Assembly (NCBI GenBank): GCA_036703275.1
Contig: DATNPK010000108.1
Span: 96,859 to 160,858 of the forward strand
Reading direction: 5' to 3'
Source: Coleofasciculaceae cyanobacterium
Lineage (GTDB): Bacteria; Cyanobacteriota; Cyanobacteriia; Cyanobacteriales; Xenococcaceae
DNA length: 64,000 bases
Shown: one piece after another, positions 54,825 to 63,920 of the stretch
Numbering within the stretch: position 1 is the first letter of the stretch
How the letters are laid out: the number at the start of each line of letters is the position of its first letter
Made by a program: the position numbers and the translations under genes
The notes under the pieces: generated by a model
Told to the model about the DNA's origin: nothing
The model's database searches: none
The model's input: only the letters and a program-made list of their open reading frames with translations

Positions 54825-55003
54825 ATAGACATTTTGAGATCGACACAGAAAATCTTACTGAGGCTTTTTTCTTAGATAAGATAAAAAATAATTAAGCGAT
54901 TTTGCAGCTCTTGTATAGCCTGCTTGTCTTAGCAGTGAAGCTAATTATGCAAAGATTTAGCTTAGGTGATCCAATTGAATAAATTAAGATTTTTTACTTA
55001 AAA

Positions 55004-55252
55004 ATGCTTCCTGCACCAGATCAATACCTATCTTCCGAAGAATCAGCAGATGTCGAGGCTGCTTTACTTTCCTCAAGCGAAAAATTTCTGACTCGCTTAA
55101 CTATATCGTCCCAAAGACTGCTGCAAGTGATTGCTAGGGACAATCAAGTGGCGATTGAAGAACTAACCCATCGACAAATCATTGAGTGGTTTGAAAATGA
55201 TAGTAAGGTCAAACGGGAACAGGGAAACGACGCAGGTACTCTAAAGTGGTAG
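55004..55252 (+). CDS. Conserved small cyanobacterial protein
   Basis: 82 residues: acidic N-terminus (PDQYLSSEESADVEAALLSS), then a helical region FLTRLTISSQRLLQVIARDN and HRQIIEWFENDSKVK. No membrane segment. It is 118 bp before ispG. I do not recognise its family. Confidence 0.6.
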   Translation: MLPAPDQYLSSEESADVEAALLSSSEKFLTRLTISSQRLLQVIARDNQVAIEELTHRQIIEWFENDSKVKREQGNDAGTLKW

Positions 55253-55370
55253 TGGGGAGAGATTTTATATTTAAACTAAATAAGTCATTAAACCAGTCAT
55301 AACCCCTAAGCTTTACAATAAAACGTAAATTAAATACAAAATTTTTGTTCTGAGCAATAGAGCAGTCGTT

Positions 55371-56588
55371 ATGCAAACTCTGGATAATCCTAACCTTACT
55401 AATTCAACAGCCTTTGATACCACCATCCATAGACGGAAAACACGGGCGGTAAAAGTTGGCAATATCACTATTGGCGGTGGAAATCCAGTGGTGGTGCAGT
55501 CGATGATCAACGAAGATACATTAGATATTGATGGCTCGGTGGCAGCAATCCGCCGATTACACGAGATTGGCTGCGAAATTGTGCGGGTAACAGTTCCTAG
55601 TATGGCTCATGCCAAAGCTTTAGCTGAAATCAAGCAAAAGCTGGCGCAAACATACCAAACAGTTCCTTTGGTCGCCGATGTTCACCATAACGGCATGAAA
55701 ATTGCCTTAGAGGTTGCCAAGCACGTCGATAAGGTGCGAGTTAATCCAGGGTTATATGTGTTTGAAAAACCCAAAGGCGATCGCACTGAATATACTCCCG
55801 CCGAATTTGCCGAAATTGGCAATAAAATCCGTGAAACTTTAGAACCACTGATTGTTTCATTACGCGATCGCGGTAAGGCGATCCGGATTGGGGTTAATCA
55901 TGGGTCTCTTTCGGAAAGGATGCTGTTTACTTACGGTGATACACCCGAAGGAATGGTAGAGTCGGCATTGGAGTTTATCAAAATTTGTGAATCTCTAGAC
56001 TTTTACAACATAGTGCTTTCTCTCAAGGCTTCTCGCGTCCCCGTAATGTTGGCAGCCTATCGCTTAATGGTGCAGAGAATGAACGAGTTAGGCATGGAAT
56101 ACCCTTTACATCTGGGTGTTACCGAAGCTGGAGACGGAGAATATGGAAGAATTAAATCTACTGCGGGTATTGGTACTCTTTTAGCCCAAGGTATCGGCGA
56201 TACAATTCGTGTTTCTTTAACCGAGTCTCCTGAAAAAGAAATTCCTGTTTGTTATAGTATTCTGCAAGCATTGGGACTGCGGAAGACTATGGTGGAGTAT
56301 GTTGCCTGTCCTTCTTGTGGACGTACTTTGTTCAACCTTGAAGAAGTGCTGCATAAGGTTCGTGAAGCAACAAAACATCTAACGGGTTTAGACATTGCCG
56401 TGATGGGCTGTATTGTTAATGGCCCTGGAGAAATGGCAGATGCCGACTATGGTTATGTGGGCAAACAACCAGGCTATATATCTCTGTATCGTGGTCGAGA
56501 AGAAATTAAGAAAGTACCTGAAGAACAAGGTGTTGAAGAATTAATCAATCTAATTAAGGCTGATGATCGCTGGGTAGAACCAGAATAG
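55371..56588 (+). CDS. ispG: 4-hydroxy-3-methylbut-2-enyl diphosphate synthase
   Basis: 405 residues. The MEP-pathway [4Fe-4S] enzyme. Motifs: [30 protein letters not shown] at the start of the TIM barrel, [28 protein letters not shown], and the iron-sulfur cysteines in [15 protein letters not shown] and [15 protein letters not shown]. Cyanobacterial forms are reduced by ferredoxin. It supplies precursors of carotenoids, phytol and quinones. Confidence 0.96.
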   Translation: MQTLDNPNLTNSTAFDTTIHRRKTRAVKVGNITIGGGNPVVVQSMINEDTLDIDGSVAAIRRLHEIGCEIVRVTVPSMAHAKALAEIKQKLAQTYQTVPLVADVHHNGMKIALEVAKHVDKVRVNPGLYVFEKPKGDRTEYTPAEFAEIGNKIRETLEPLIVSLRDRGKAIRIGVNHGSLSERMLFTYGDTPEGMVESALEFIKICESLDFYNIVLSLKASRVPVMLAAYRLMVQRMNELGMEYPLHLGVTEAGDGEYGRIKSTAGIGTLLAQGIGDTIRVSLTESPEKEIPVCYSILQALGLRKTMVEYVACPSCGRTLFNLEEVLHKVREATKHLTGLDIAVMGCIVNGPGEMADADYGYVGKQPGYISLYRGREEIKKVPEEQGVEELINLIKADDRWVEPE

Positions 56589-56708
56589 AAAAGTCACAAG
56601 TCAAAGTCACAAGTCAGGAGTTTTAAATCACCGACATTACTGATTTATTTTTCCATACTAGAACTAGAGAATTTAACCAGGGTCAATTTACAAGCCTTTT
56701 AGTTATTT

Positions 56709-57581
56709 ATGATCAGTTTAGTTTTAGTATGTACCTTAACTTTTACGGCGGGCTGTATCTTTGGTAAAAAGCTGGCTGCAAAGGGAATTACCTCTGACAA
56801 TGCGTTAAATAATTATCAAAAACCTTTGGTGTGGTTGTTAATAGCGATCGCACCTTTTTTGAGTATTTTAATTATCTTAGATAAGTTTCATCTTGCCCCC
56901 CTGCTACCAAAAATCTTGCCGCCGCTATTTTTAATTTACTTAGCGGGTTACTTTAATGAAATTATTGTCTGGTTGGGCTGTTTCTTTCTGGGCTTATTAA
57001 TATTTTTAGAGCTATCGGGTAAGCGTTATCGACAGCGGATCGTCCAGCTACTAGTGGCTATAGGGGCAATTTCATGCGCCCTTAGCATCCTGCTTTGTTT
57101 TCTCCAGCCAGTACAGGCTTTAGTTGCCCAACCAAAAATCAGCAATGGGATTGTTATGCAAACCACTCCCTATACCTGCGCCCCCGCTAGTATTGCTACT
57201 CTCGCTCACTATACTAAAAAACATCCTCACTTAACTGAACAAGAGGTAGTAAGACTAACTAAAACCAATCACTTCGGCACAACTACCCTATCAGAAATTA
57301 GAGCGATGAAACAGCTAGATCTTAACCCCCAATATCGCCACAACTTAACTATTGATGATTTAATTGCCGCAAATAAACCCGCTTTGATGCACGTCAAAGA
57401 AAAAAGAAAAAAAGGCAAGGGAGTAAGGTTTTCTCATGCAGTTGCCTATTTAGCGATCGCTCCTGCCAAAGAGTTAATTTTAATTGGCAATCCACTGTAT
57501 GGGATGCAGATTAAAACTTTTAATGACCTTGAAGAGTATTGGTTTGGTGAAGCAATATTGATTGGAGAAGTTAAGCAGTAA
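56709..57581 (+). CDS. Membrane-anchored C39-like cysteine peptidase
   Basis: 290 residues. Four or five hydrophobic helices form the N-terminal half (MISLVLVCTLTFTAGCIFGK, VWLLIAIAPFLSILIIL, FLIYLAGYFNEIIVW, QLLVAIGAISCALSILL). The C-terminal 140 residues are a C39-like papain domain: QTTPYTCAPASIATLAHYTK with the catalytic Cys, and SHAVAYLAIAP with the His. A GNP motif follows for the Asp/Asn. C39 domains process leader peptides; no ABC transporter is adjacent. The gene is followed closely by the convergent thrB. Confidence 0.8.
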   Translation: MISLVLVCTLTFTAGCIFGKKLAAKGITSDNALNNYQKPLVWLLIAIAPFLSILIILDKFHLAPLLPKILPPLFLIYLAGYFNEIIVWLGCFFLGLLIFLELSGKRYRQRIVQLLVAIGAISCALSILLCFLQPVQALVAQPKISNGIVMQTTPYTCAPASIATLAHYTKKHPHLTEQEVVRLTKTNHFGTTTLSEIRAMKQLDLNPQYRHNLTIDDLIAANKPALMHVKEKRKKGKGVRFSHAVAYLAIAPAKELILIGNPLYGMQIKTFNDLEEYWFGEAILIGEVKQ

Positions 57582-57593
57582 ATTTTAGACTAT

Positions 57594-58505
57594 CTAAATA
57601 ACTTTTGCCCCTACCGTATCTATAGCAAGCGATCGCACCATCGCATTTATACCGATACCTGCCCAGGTTTGGGCCATTGACTTTACCACTCGATCTACGT
57701 GATCGGGATTAGTTAATGCCAATAAAGTAGGCCCTGCACCACTAATCACCATGCCATAAGCACCTGCTTCCATTGCAGCTTGCCGAATTTGTTGATAGCC
57801 AGTAATTAGCTTTTGACGGTAAGGTTGGTGTAGGCGATCGTTCAAAGCTGTTTTGAGCCATTCACCATTGTTAGTTTCTAAGGCTCTCAATAATAAACCC
57901 AGACGAGAAATATTAAAAATAGCATCACTACGGCTATATTCGGTGGGCAATACTGAACGTGCTTCTCGAGTAGATAGTTCAAAATTAGGAATTGCCACTA
58001 CGGGAATGATATCCTGATGCCAGGGAATAGAGCAAATCTGCCACTTACCCGCATCTTCTACCGACAGCAGGCAGTTACCCAATAAAGCAGGAACAACATT
58101 ATCGGGATGACCTTCAATGGCGATCGCCATGGCGATAATTTCCGATTGACTCAGAGGATTTCCCGCCAGATTATTTGCTCCTAATAAACCACCAATAATA
58201 GCTGTTGCTGAACTACCCAACCCACGCGACAAAGGAACACCCAGCTCGATCGTAATCTCTAGATTTGGCGGAGTTTGTCCAATCCGCTGATATAACTGAA
58301 GTAAAGAGCGATAGATTAAATTATTTTCCCCTATACTTACCTTGCCAGCCTCTTCCCCTAAAACGGTAATTTTTAACTTAGTATCACTATTAACTACGGC
58401 AAATTGGAACTCATTCGCCAGCGTCAAGGCTGCGCCAAGACAATCGAAACCAACACCTAAATTAGCTGTGGTGGCGGGAACACTAACGGTAACCTTGTTC
58501 ATCAT
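57594..58505 (-). CDS. thrB: Homoserine kinase
   Basis: 303 residues, GHMP kinase. Motif I is VPATTANLGVGFDCLGAALT, motif II GVPLSRGLGSSATAIIGGLL and motif III AYGMVISGAGPTLLAL. It converts homoserine to O-phosphohomoserine in threonine synthesis. Start at one of two adjacent Met codons (58505 or 58502). Convergent with the C39-like gene, 12 bp apart. Confidence 0.95.
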   Translation of the reverse strand: MMNKVTVSVPATTANLGVGFDCLGAALTLANEFQFAVVNSDTKLKITVLGEEAGKVSIGENNLIYRSLLQLYQRIGQTPPNLEITIELGVPLSRGLGSSATAIIGGLLGANNLAGNPLSQSEIIAMAIAIEGHPDNVVPALLGNCLLSVEDAGKWQICSIPWHQDIIPVVAIPNFELSTREARSVLPTEYSRSDAIFNISRLGLLLRALETNNGEWLKTALNDRLHQPYRQKLITGYQQIRQAAMEAGAYGMVISGAGPTLLALTNPDHVDRVVKSMAQTWAGIGINAMVRSLAIDTVGAKVI

Positions 58506-58567
58506 AAATGTTCAATATAATTTACTGATTATAAATTAGAATTATTCCCTGGCTAAATTCCAGCTAA

Positions 58568-59719
58568 ATGAAATTTAATTACACGAGAATCAAACGTAAT
58601 TGCCAAATATCATTAATGGATCGCTACATAGTTCGGCAATTAAGCCTATTATTCCTATTTAGCACCAGCTTGCTATCCTCATTAGGAGTAGCCATTGGCA
58701 CAGTCTCCGATTTAGCCTATAAAATTACTGAATACCAGCTACCTATCCCCGTCGCCGTACTTATTTTCTGCTATAAGATACCAGAGTATGCTGCTTATGC
58801 CTTACCTATTTCCATCTTGTTAACTGGTTTAATTATTTATGGTCGTTTAAATAGCGATCGCGAATTAACCGCATTATTTAGTTTTGGCATTAGCTTCTAT
58901 CGAATTGTCTTACCGGCTTTGATATTTAGTTTAGTAGTAACGGGAATCACTTTTCTACTCAATGAATTAATTGTTCCTGCTGCCAATTATCAGGCAAATT
59001 TGCTGCAAAATCCTTTTATTGCCGAAACTGAACTGAACCTGCAAAAGCAAGACATTTTCTATGCTGAATATGAATTAATGGGTAATAATACAGCTAAAAA
59101 GCTCAAGCATATTTATTTTGCCGAACAATACGATCGGCAAAGATTACTCAAAGTAACGATTATTGATTTTCGTAGCGATCGCGTCTGGCAAATTATTACA
59201 GCGCGATCGGCACAATGGAATCAGCAGCAGCAAGTCTGGGATTTAGTAGCAGGAGAAATTAAGCGATTTAATCGTCGTGCAAAAGAAAACATCTCAGAAG
59301 AATTTACGACTAAACAATTACCATTCCCCAAAACTATCTTCGAGATTGTTAATAAAGAACGTAGCCCTGAAGATATGAACATCCATCAGGCTAAAGAATA
59401 TCTCAATTTAATTAAAGATAGCGGCAACCCAACAGATATAGGTAAATTTGCGGTACGGATTCAACAAAAATACGCCTTTCCCTTTATTTGCGTGGTGTTT
59501 GCCTTAGTTGGTTCGGCTTTAGGTGCGAAGTATTCACAAATTAACCGTTCCAAAAGCTTTGGTCTATGTGTAGGAATTGTCTTTACTTATTATTGCTTAG
59601 GTTTTGCGATCGGCTCACTAGGAATTACAGGTGTAATCTCACCTTTTTGGGCAGCATGGTTGCCTAATCTTATTGGTCTGATTGTGGGTGTTTACTTACT
59701 GGCGACAGCAAATAATTGA
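58568..59719 (+). CDS. LptF/LptG family permease
   Basis: 383 residues (or 367 if translation begins at MDRYIVRQL, 58616). The six-helix YjgP/YjgQ fold: LSLLFLFSTSLLSSLGVAIG, ALPISILLTGLIIYGRLNSD, a large periplasmic loop and KYAFPFICVVFALVGSALGA. One such gene in cyanobacteria probably serves both LptF and LptG roles in lipopolysaccharide export. Divergent from thrB, so the promoters lie in the 62-bp gap. Confidence 0.85.
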   Translation: MKFNYTRIKRNCQISLMDRYIVRQLSLLFLFSTSLLSSLGVAIGTVSDLAYKITEYQLPIPVAVLIFCYKIPEYAAYALPISILLTGLIIYGRLNSDRELTALFSFGISFYRIVLPALIFSLVVTGITFLLNELIVPAANYQANLLQNPFIAETELNLQKQDIFYAEYELMGNNTAKKLKHIYFAEQYDRQRLLKVTIIDFRSDRVWQIITARSAQWNQQQQVWDLVAGEIKRFNRRAKENISEEFTTKQLPFPKTIFEIVNKERSPEDMNIHQAKEYLNLIKDSGNPTDIGKFAVRIQQKYAFPFICVVFALVGSALGAKYSQINRSKSFGLCVGIVFTYYCLGFAIGSLGITGVISPFWAAWLPNLIGLIVGVYLLATANN

Positions 59720-59737
59720 ATAGGTATAAGTTAAATT

Positions 59738-59920
59738 GGCGTTGGTGAATCGGGGTATGATTTTTGAGATTTGAAAATCTTAATTGAATTTAAGAAGCTA
59801 ATAGCCCTTCGGGTTCAGCACTTCTTGAAACAGTTTCTCTAACGGGGGTTCCCCCCGCAACGAAAGTGCTTCACTACGAGCCGAAACATTTGGTACGTCA
59901 TACGTTAAATCACCAACGCC
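59738..59920. mobile_element. MITE with GGCGTTGGTGA ends and 8-bp duplication
   Basis: The ends GGCGTTGGTGAAT (59738) and ATCACCAACGCC (to 59920) are inverted, and GTTAAATT flanks both sides (59730-59737 and 59921-59928). No coding region lies inside; it contains a GGGGGTTCCCCCC palindrome. The perfect target duplication shows a recent insertion, mobilised in trans. Confidence 0.88.
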
Positions 59921-60058
59921 GTTAAATTGATGATGATTTATTTTGCAAGCAGAGTTTAACAAGATGATAAAAGTTCAAACTGCGATCGCCTATTAGTACT
60001 GTTAAAGGTAAGAGAATTTTTGCATAATTAATTAAATCAGCAATTTATAAGACCAGCG

Positions 60059-60484
60059 ATGGAAGAACTAATTAAGCTGCGACAAAGCATAACAGTAGGA
60101 AATTACAACGAAGCTTTGAAAATTATTGATGAATTAGAAGAAATGTCTGTTGAAGACAAGCTGAATAAAATTTACAGCTACATGGTTATCTTGTTGCTGC
60201 ATTTAATTAAACAACAAGCAGAAAAAAAAACTACTAGATCGTGGAAAAATTCTATTCTCAACTCAGTAGAGCAAATTAATCGGGTTAATCTGAGACGAAA
60301 ATCTGGTGGATGTTATGCCCCAGATGAAGTTCTGCAAGAAATAATTGATGATGCTTTCCCTCGCGCTTTAAGAGACGCTGCCATGGAAGCTTTTGGAGGG
60401 GCGTACGAGGAAGCCGATTTACAAAACATGATTGACATAACCAGCATTAAAGAGAAAGCAATGAATTTGTTGAAAGGAAGATAA
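60059..60484 (+). CDS. DUF29 family protein
   Basis: 141 residues: MEELIKLRQSITVGNYNEAL, then DKLNKIYSYMVILLLHLIKQ with TTRSWKNSILNSVEQINRVN. This fits DUF29, a small helical family common in cyanobacteria, often several copies per genome. The full family length is about 140. The function is unknown. A group II intron sits directly behind its stop codon. Confidence 0.8.
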   Translation: MEELIKLRQSITVGNYNEALKIIDELEEMSVEDKLNKIYSYMVILLLHLIKQQAEKKTTRSWKNSILNSVEQINRVNLRRKSGGCYAPDEVLQEIIDDAFPRALRDAAMEAFGGAYEEADLQNMIDITSIKEKAMNLLKGR

Positions 60485-60598
60485 TTTACCGAAAATAATG
60501 GGTCTGGGTAGAGTCGAGGGAGAGTATTACCTCTCGCCCCTCTCTATGAAATCTGGACGTACCCGTTTCCGTGTATCCAGCTTCCGAAAATCTCAGCG

Positions 60599-62137
60599 TT
60601 AGCTTTTGCTCATGTGGATGTAGTGGTGACAACTTCTGTGGATTGCCAAGAGGTTCTTGTATTCCCAGTTGTTGTGGTTACAGTCAATATGATGTAGTTC
60701 TACTTTTTCTTCATTAAGAAGTTTTAGTCCACAATGTCCACATGAATGATTTTGTTTCCTGAGTGTTGTCGCTACAATCCCGTCGTACAGTACGCTGTTT
60801 CTTTTTGACCAATAGACTAAATCACCGTCAAAGGGAGATTTATCACCTTTGACACTGACGAATTTGTTCTCCGAGAAACTAACTTTGGGGAAGGCTGTTC
60901 TAACCATTTTTACTGCTTGATGTCTCCCGATGGTTTTCTGTTTCAAGAACACTTTGCGGGTTCTGTCTTCTAACCCGAATAAGTTAAACCGAGAGCCGTC
61001 CATCTTGCAATATCTGTGGTAGTATCTCCATCCTCTGATGATGGGTGCTAGCTTATACACCTTTGTTTCTGCACCATAGTTAGAGTTATTGACGATGTTT
61101 TTAACTTTGGAACGAAAAGCTTTGAAGTTTTCCGTTGAAGGGATACTTCTAAATTTTTCGTTATTCTTCTGGACATGAAAGTGCCATCCGAGAAAGTTGA
61201 ATCCATCTGTCGAGGCTGTCACTTTTGTTTTCTTCTGGCTCACGTTCATTCCTCTGACTGTAAGAAATTCTTCAACTTGGGCAAGTAGTTCTTCAGCACT
61301 GTCTTCTGGTTTTAAGACAAAAACCATATCATCCGCATATCTTATACATTTAGAAATTATCTTTCCGTTCTTGATTTTGACTTCCCCTATCTTTTCGATA
61401 CCATTCAGCGCAATATTAGCGAGTAGTGGTGAAACGACCCCACCTTGAGGTGTTCCTTGTTCGGGAAATTCTGGGTTAATACCTGATTTTAGGCATATTA
61501 TTAAACCCGTTTTGACAAATTCAGGAGAGATAATTTTGTCTAAGATTGCCTTATGGCTTATACGGTCGAAGCATTTTTCGATGTCTATTTCTAAGACTCG
61601 TTTATTAATTCCGTTGACTGAGCTTCTGAGATTGTTGAACAAGACTTTTTGAGCATCATGTGTGCTTCGTCCTGGTCGAAATCCGTAGCTTTTGGCGTGG
61701 AAAGTTGCTTCGTGTGCTGGTTCTAGAGCGTATTTGACAAGACACTGCCATGCTCTATCCGCAATAGTTGGGACTTTTAATAGTCTTTTAGAGCCGTCCT
61801 TTTTAGGTATGGGTATTTCTCTTAGACCTTGATGTTGCCATGTTTTGTAACTTTTCTTGAGCGTGGTTTCTAAGTCGAAACGTTGCTTGAAGGTTAGTGA
61901 TTTGACCCCATCAACCCCTGCGGTTTTCTTGCCAGTGTTCAACTGGCTTACTTGCCTGATTGCTAGCATTCTTGCTGCATAAGACGAAAGAACGAGTTTT
62001 TGAAGTCTTCTAGCTTTTGCCTTGTCTCCTTCTCTGACTGCTTTGAATATTCTCTTTTGTAGTCGGAATAATACTTTCTGGAGTTTCTTCCAGTCGGTAA
62101 ATTCCCAATCATCGCTATAACTTGCGCTATGCGTCAT
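60599..62137 (-). CDS. Group II intron maturase / reverse transcriptase with HNH
   Basis: 512 residues from MTHSASYSDDW. RT motifs: KKDGSKRLLKVPTIADR, AKSYGFRPGRSTHDAQKVLF, RVLEIDIEKCFDRISHKAIL, PQGGVVSPLLANIAL and CIRYADDMVFV (YADD active site). The domain X maturase region (about 300-420) and the C-terminal HNH nuclease (CGHCGLKLLNEEKVELHHID and HRSCHHYIHM) follow. The frame extends 33 codons upstream to 62236, but that part is read from a palindromic repeat and is not homologous to maturases, so the ATG at 62137 is chosen. All catalytic residues appear intact. Confidence 0.93.
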   Translation of the reverse strand: MTHSASYSDDWEFTDWKKLQKVLFRLQKRIFKAVREGDKAKARRLQKLVLSSYAARMLAIRQVSQLNTGKKTAGVDGVKSLTFKQRFDLETTLKKSYKTWQHQGLREIPIPKKDGSKRLLKVPTIADRAWQCLVKYALEPAHEATFHAKSYGFRPGRSTHDAQKVLFNNLRSSVNGINKRVLEIDIEKCFDRISHKAILDKIISPEFVKTGLIICLKSGINPEFPEQGTPQGGVVSPLLANIALNGIEKIGEVKIKNGKIISKCIRYADDMVFVLKPEDSAEELLAQVEEFLTVRGMNVSQKKTKVTASTDGFNFLGWHFHVQKNNEKFRSIPSTENFKAFRSKVKNIVNNSNYGAETKVYKLAPIIRGWRYYHRYCKMDGSRFNLFGLEDRTRKVFLKQKTIGRHQAVKMVRTAFPKVSFSENKFVSVKGDKSPFDGDLVYWSKRNSVLYDGIVATTLRKQNHSCGHCGLKLLNEEKVELHHIDCNHNNWEYKNLLAIHRSCHHYIHMSKS

Positions 62138-62184
62138 AATTCCTATCCTACTTAATTGAACATTTTCTGATTTCCTTTTGGCGC

Positions 62185-62245
62185 GGAAAGCAAAGCTTTC
62201 CCAGTCGTCGCAGACGACGATCAGAGTGCTTCGCACTCTGCACGC
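62185..62245. repeat. Palindromic module inside the intron
   Basis: CAGTCGTCG and GACGACGATC (62202-62222), then AGAGTGCTTCGCACTCT, and GAAAGC...GCTTTC before it. The central 21 bp matches, inverted, the module at 63525-63545 within tnpB with one mismatch. It lies in the loop region (domain IV) where it does not damage the ribozyme. Confidence 0.7.
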
Positions 62246-62809
62246 CTCATCCTACCCGTAGCTAGGGTTTCCGATACTCGTCTATCCTACTGAGGTTTCG
62301 ACCCCTCAGACCTAGTGCTACGTTTTTATTCGTTCCAATGGTTAGATTGGCTGATGTTTTAGGGCGGTTCATTTTGCCTGTTACCTTCTCACAGATGCAG
62401 CTATTAGGTTTAAGACGCTGCGAGAATGGGCGGTAACGAAGTCCACATTTTGTTATTCAGATTGTGGCTTACGGCTGAGACACTTTCCTAGAACCTATTT
62501 ACCCTTGACATCTCCCTGTTAACGCCAGTGTGGTTAATCTGTTTTACCTCTGGTTGCGTCCTGCTGCACGCTTTACCCTGTAAGATTCCGAGCCTACTCA
62601 GTAGTGCCAGGTAAGGAGTCATCTATCTCTTAGATGGTGGGACTTTAACCCACATCTATCCATTAGTTCAAGCTACATACGGTTTTCTCTCCGTCATCAC
62701 TTGGAAGCCTCTACCTCTCTAATCTCTAGAGCTTCGCAGCTTCAACGAATCGCACAAGCCTCGCCGTTTAGGGCGACTTTTGATGTAGTATTTATGTTAC
62801 AATTGCTCT

Positions 62810-63920
62810 ATGAAAACGTATAAATTCAAGTTGTATCAATCTAAGCAAAATAAGCGTATTCCCTGCCAAATCAATGCTAGCGCAAATGTTTATAATCATT
62901 GTATTGCTTTGCATCTACCATACTACAAGATGTTTAGAAAGCACTTGAATATGTACAAATTAATGAAGCATATCGCCAAACTGCGTAAGCGGATAAAATA
63001 CTGGCAACAAGTTGGTAGTCAAGCGGTACAAGAGATTTGTCAGCGAATAGACAAAGCCTACAAGCTTTTTTTCAAGCAGTTTAACAGAGGTACTAGACCG
63101 CCTGGTTTTAAAAAGACTAGAAAATACAAATCTTTCACTCTTAAACAATCTGGATATAAGTTTTTATCTGGCAATAAAGTACGCATTGGCAACAGGGTTT
63201 ATAAGTTTTCAAAAAGCACAGAGATACTTGGGAAGGTTAAGACACTAACTGTTAAAAGAAACAATCTAGGTAAACTATTCATTTTGGTTGTGACGGACTA
63301 TGTTGGAGAATTAATCGCACCAGTGACGGGTAAAATCGCCGGGTGGGATTTTGGCTTAAAAACATTTTTAACAGGCAGTGACAATACATCTATTAAATCT
63401 CCTTTGTTTTTCAATCAGTCTAGGAATAGGCTAAAAGCAGCTAGCAGGAATTTATCTAGTAAAAAGAAAGGCTCTAATGCAGCGCGTACGCGGACGTGCC
63501 TCCAGGCACTAATCCTTTAGGGCAGATCGTCGTCTTCGACGACTGCACAGCTTTGCTGTGTGCGGTATAAAGCTAAAGACAATCTCAATCGAGTTTATCA
63601 AGACATATCTAACCAGAGAAAAGATTGGTTTTGGAACTTAGCACATAAGTTAACCAATGAATATGATGTGCTGATATTTGAAGACTTAAACCTAGACGGC
63701 CTGAAAAAGTTGTGGGGCAAGAAAATTAGCGATTTAAGCTTCGCTAGTTTTCTTGAAATACTTAAAACTGTTGCGCTCAATAAGGGTAAATTGATTCATT
63801 TCGTAGATCGTTTTTATCCAAGCTCTAAAACCTGTTCCAATTGTGGATATATCAATCAGGAATTAGTGCGACCCGTTTCAGCCTAACTACAATTGTAGGA
63901 ACGCTGAGGGTATTCTCTAG
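62810..63920 (+). pseudogene. tnpB: Disrupted IS605-type tnpB
   Basis: Starts MKTYKFKLYQSKQNKRIPCQ with the usual OrfB N-terminus; the helical domain (about 25-110) and GKIAGWDFGLKTFLTGSDNT (RuvC I Asp) follow. After LSSKKKGSN the frame meets an inserted module with a TAG at 63518. Sense resumes as AKDNLNRVYQDISNQRKDWF, then YDVLIFEDLNLDGLKKLWGK with the RuvC II Glu. The zinc finger keeps CSNCG but then shifts frame after QELV; NCRNAEGIL is the probable decayed end at 63920. So this TnpB cannot be made intact. No tnpA is seen. Confidence 0.88.
63480..63565. repeat. Palindromic module inserted in tnpB
   Basis: About 86-90 bp interrupt tnpB in frame: GTACGCGGACGTGCC region, CCTTTAGGG (63514), GATCGTCGTC-TTC-GACGACTG (63525-63545) and CACAGCTTTGCTGTG. 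It shares CCTTTAGGG with the mosaic at 3975-4215 and the GTCGTC core with the intron copy at 62202. Confidence 0.7.

Larger units (their letters stand above)
60508..62755 (-). mobile_element. Group II intron with intron-encoded protein
   Basis: Leftward, the 5' boundary is GTGCGATTCGTTGAAGC (from 62755). Domain V lies at about 60550-60590 with AGCTGGATACACG-GAAA-CG and ACGTCCAG. Domain VI at about 60508-60545 has the branch region CCCTCGACTCTAC, which suggests a 3' end near 60508. Length about 2248 bp with the ORF in domain IV. The 5' exon is the GGCGAGGCTT sequence near a small hairpin; the 3' exon is CCAGACCC. It is probably functional or recently so. Confidence 0.85.

Noticed and set aside
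62138..62236. 33-residue N-terminal extension of the intron maturase
   Set aside because: It is read from the inserted palindromic module and from intron RNA; maturase homology begins at the internal Met.
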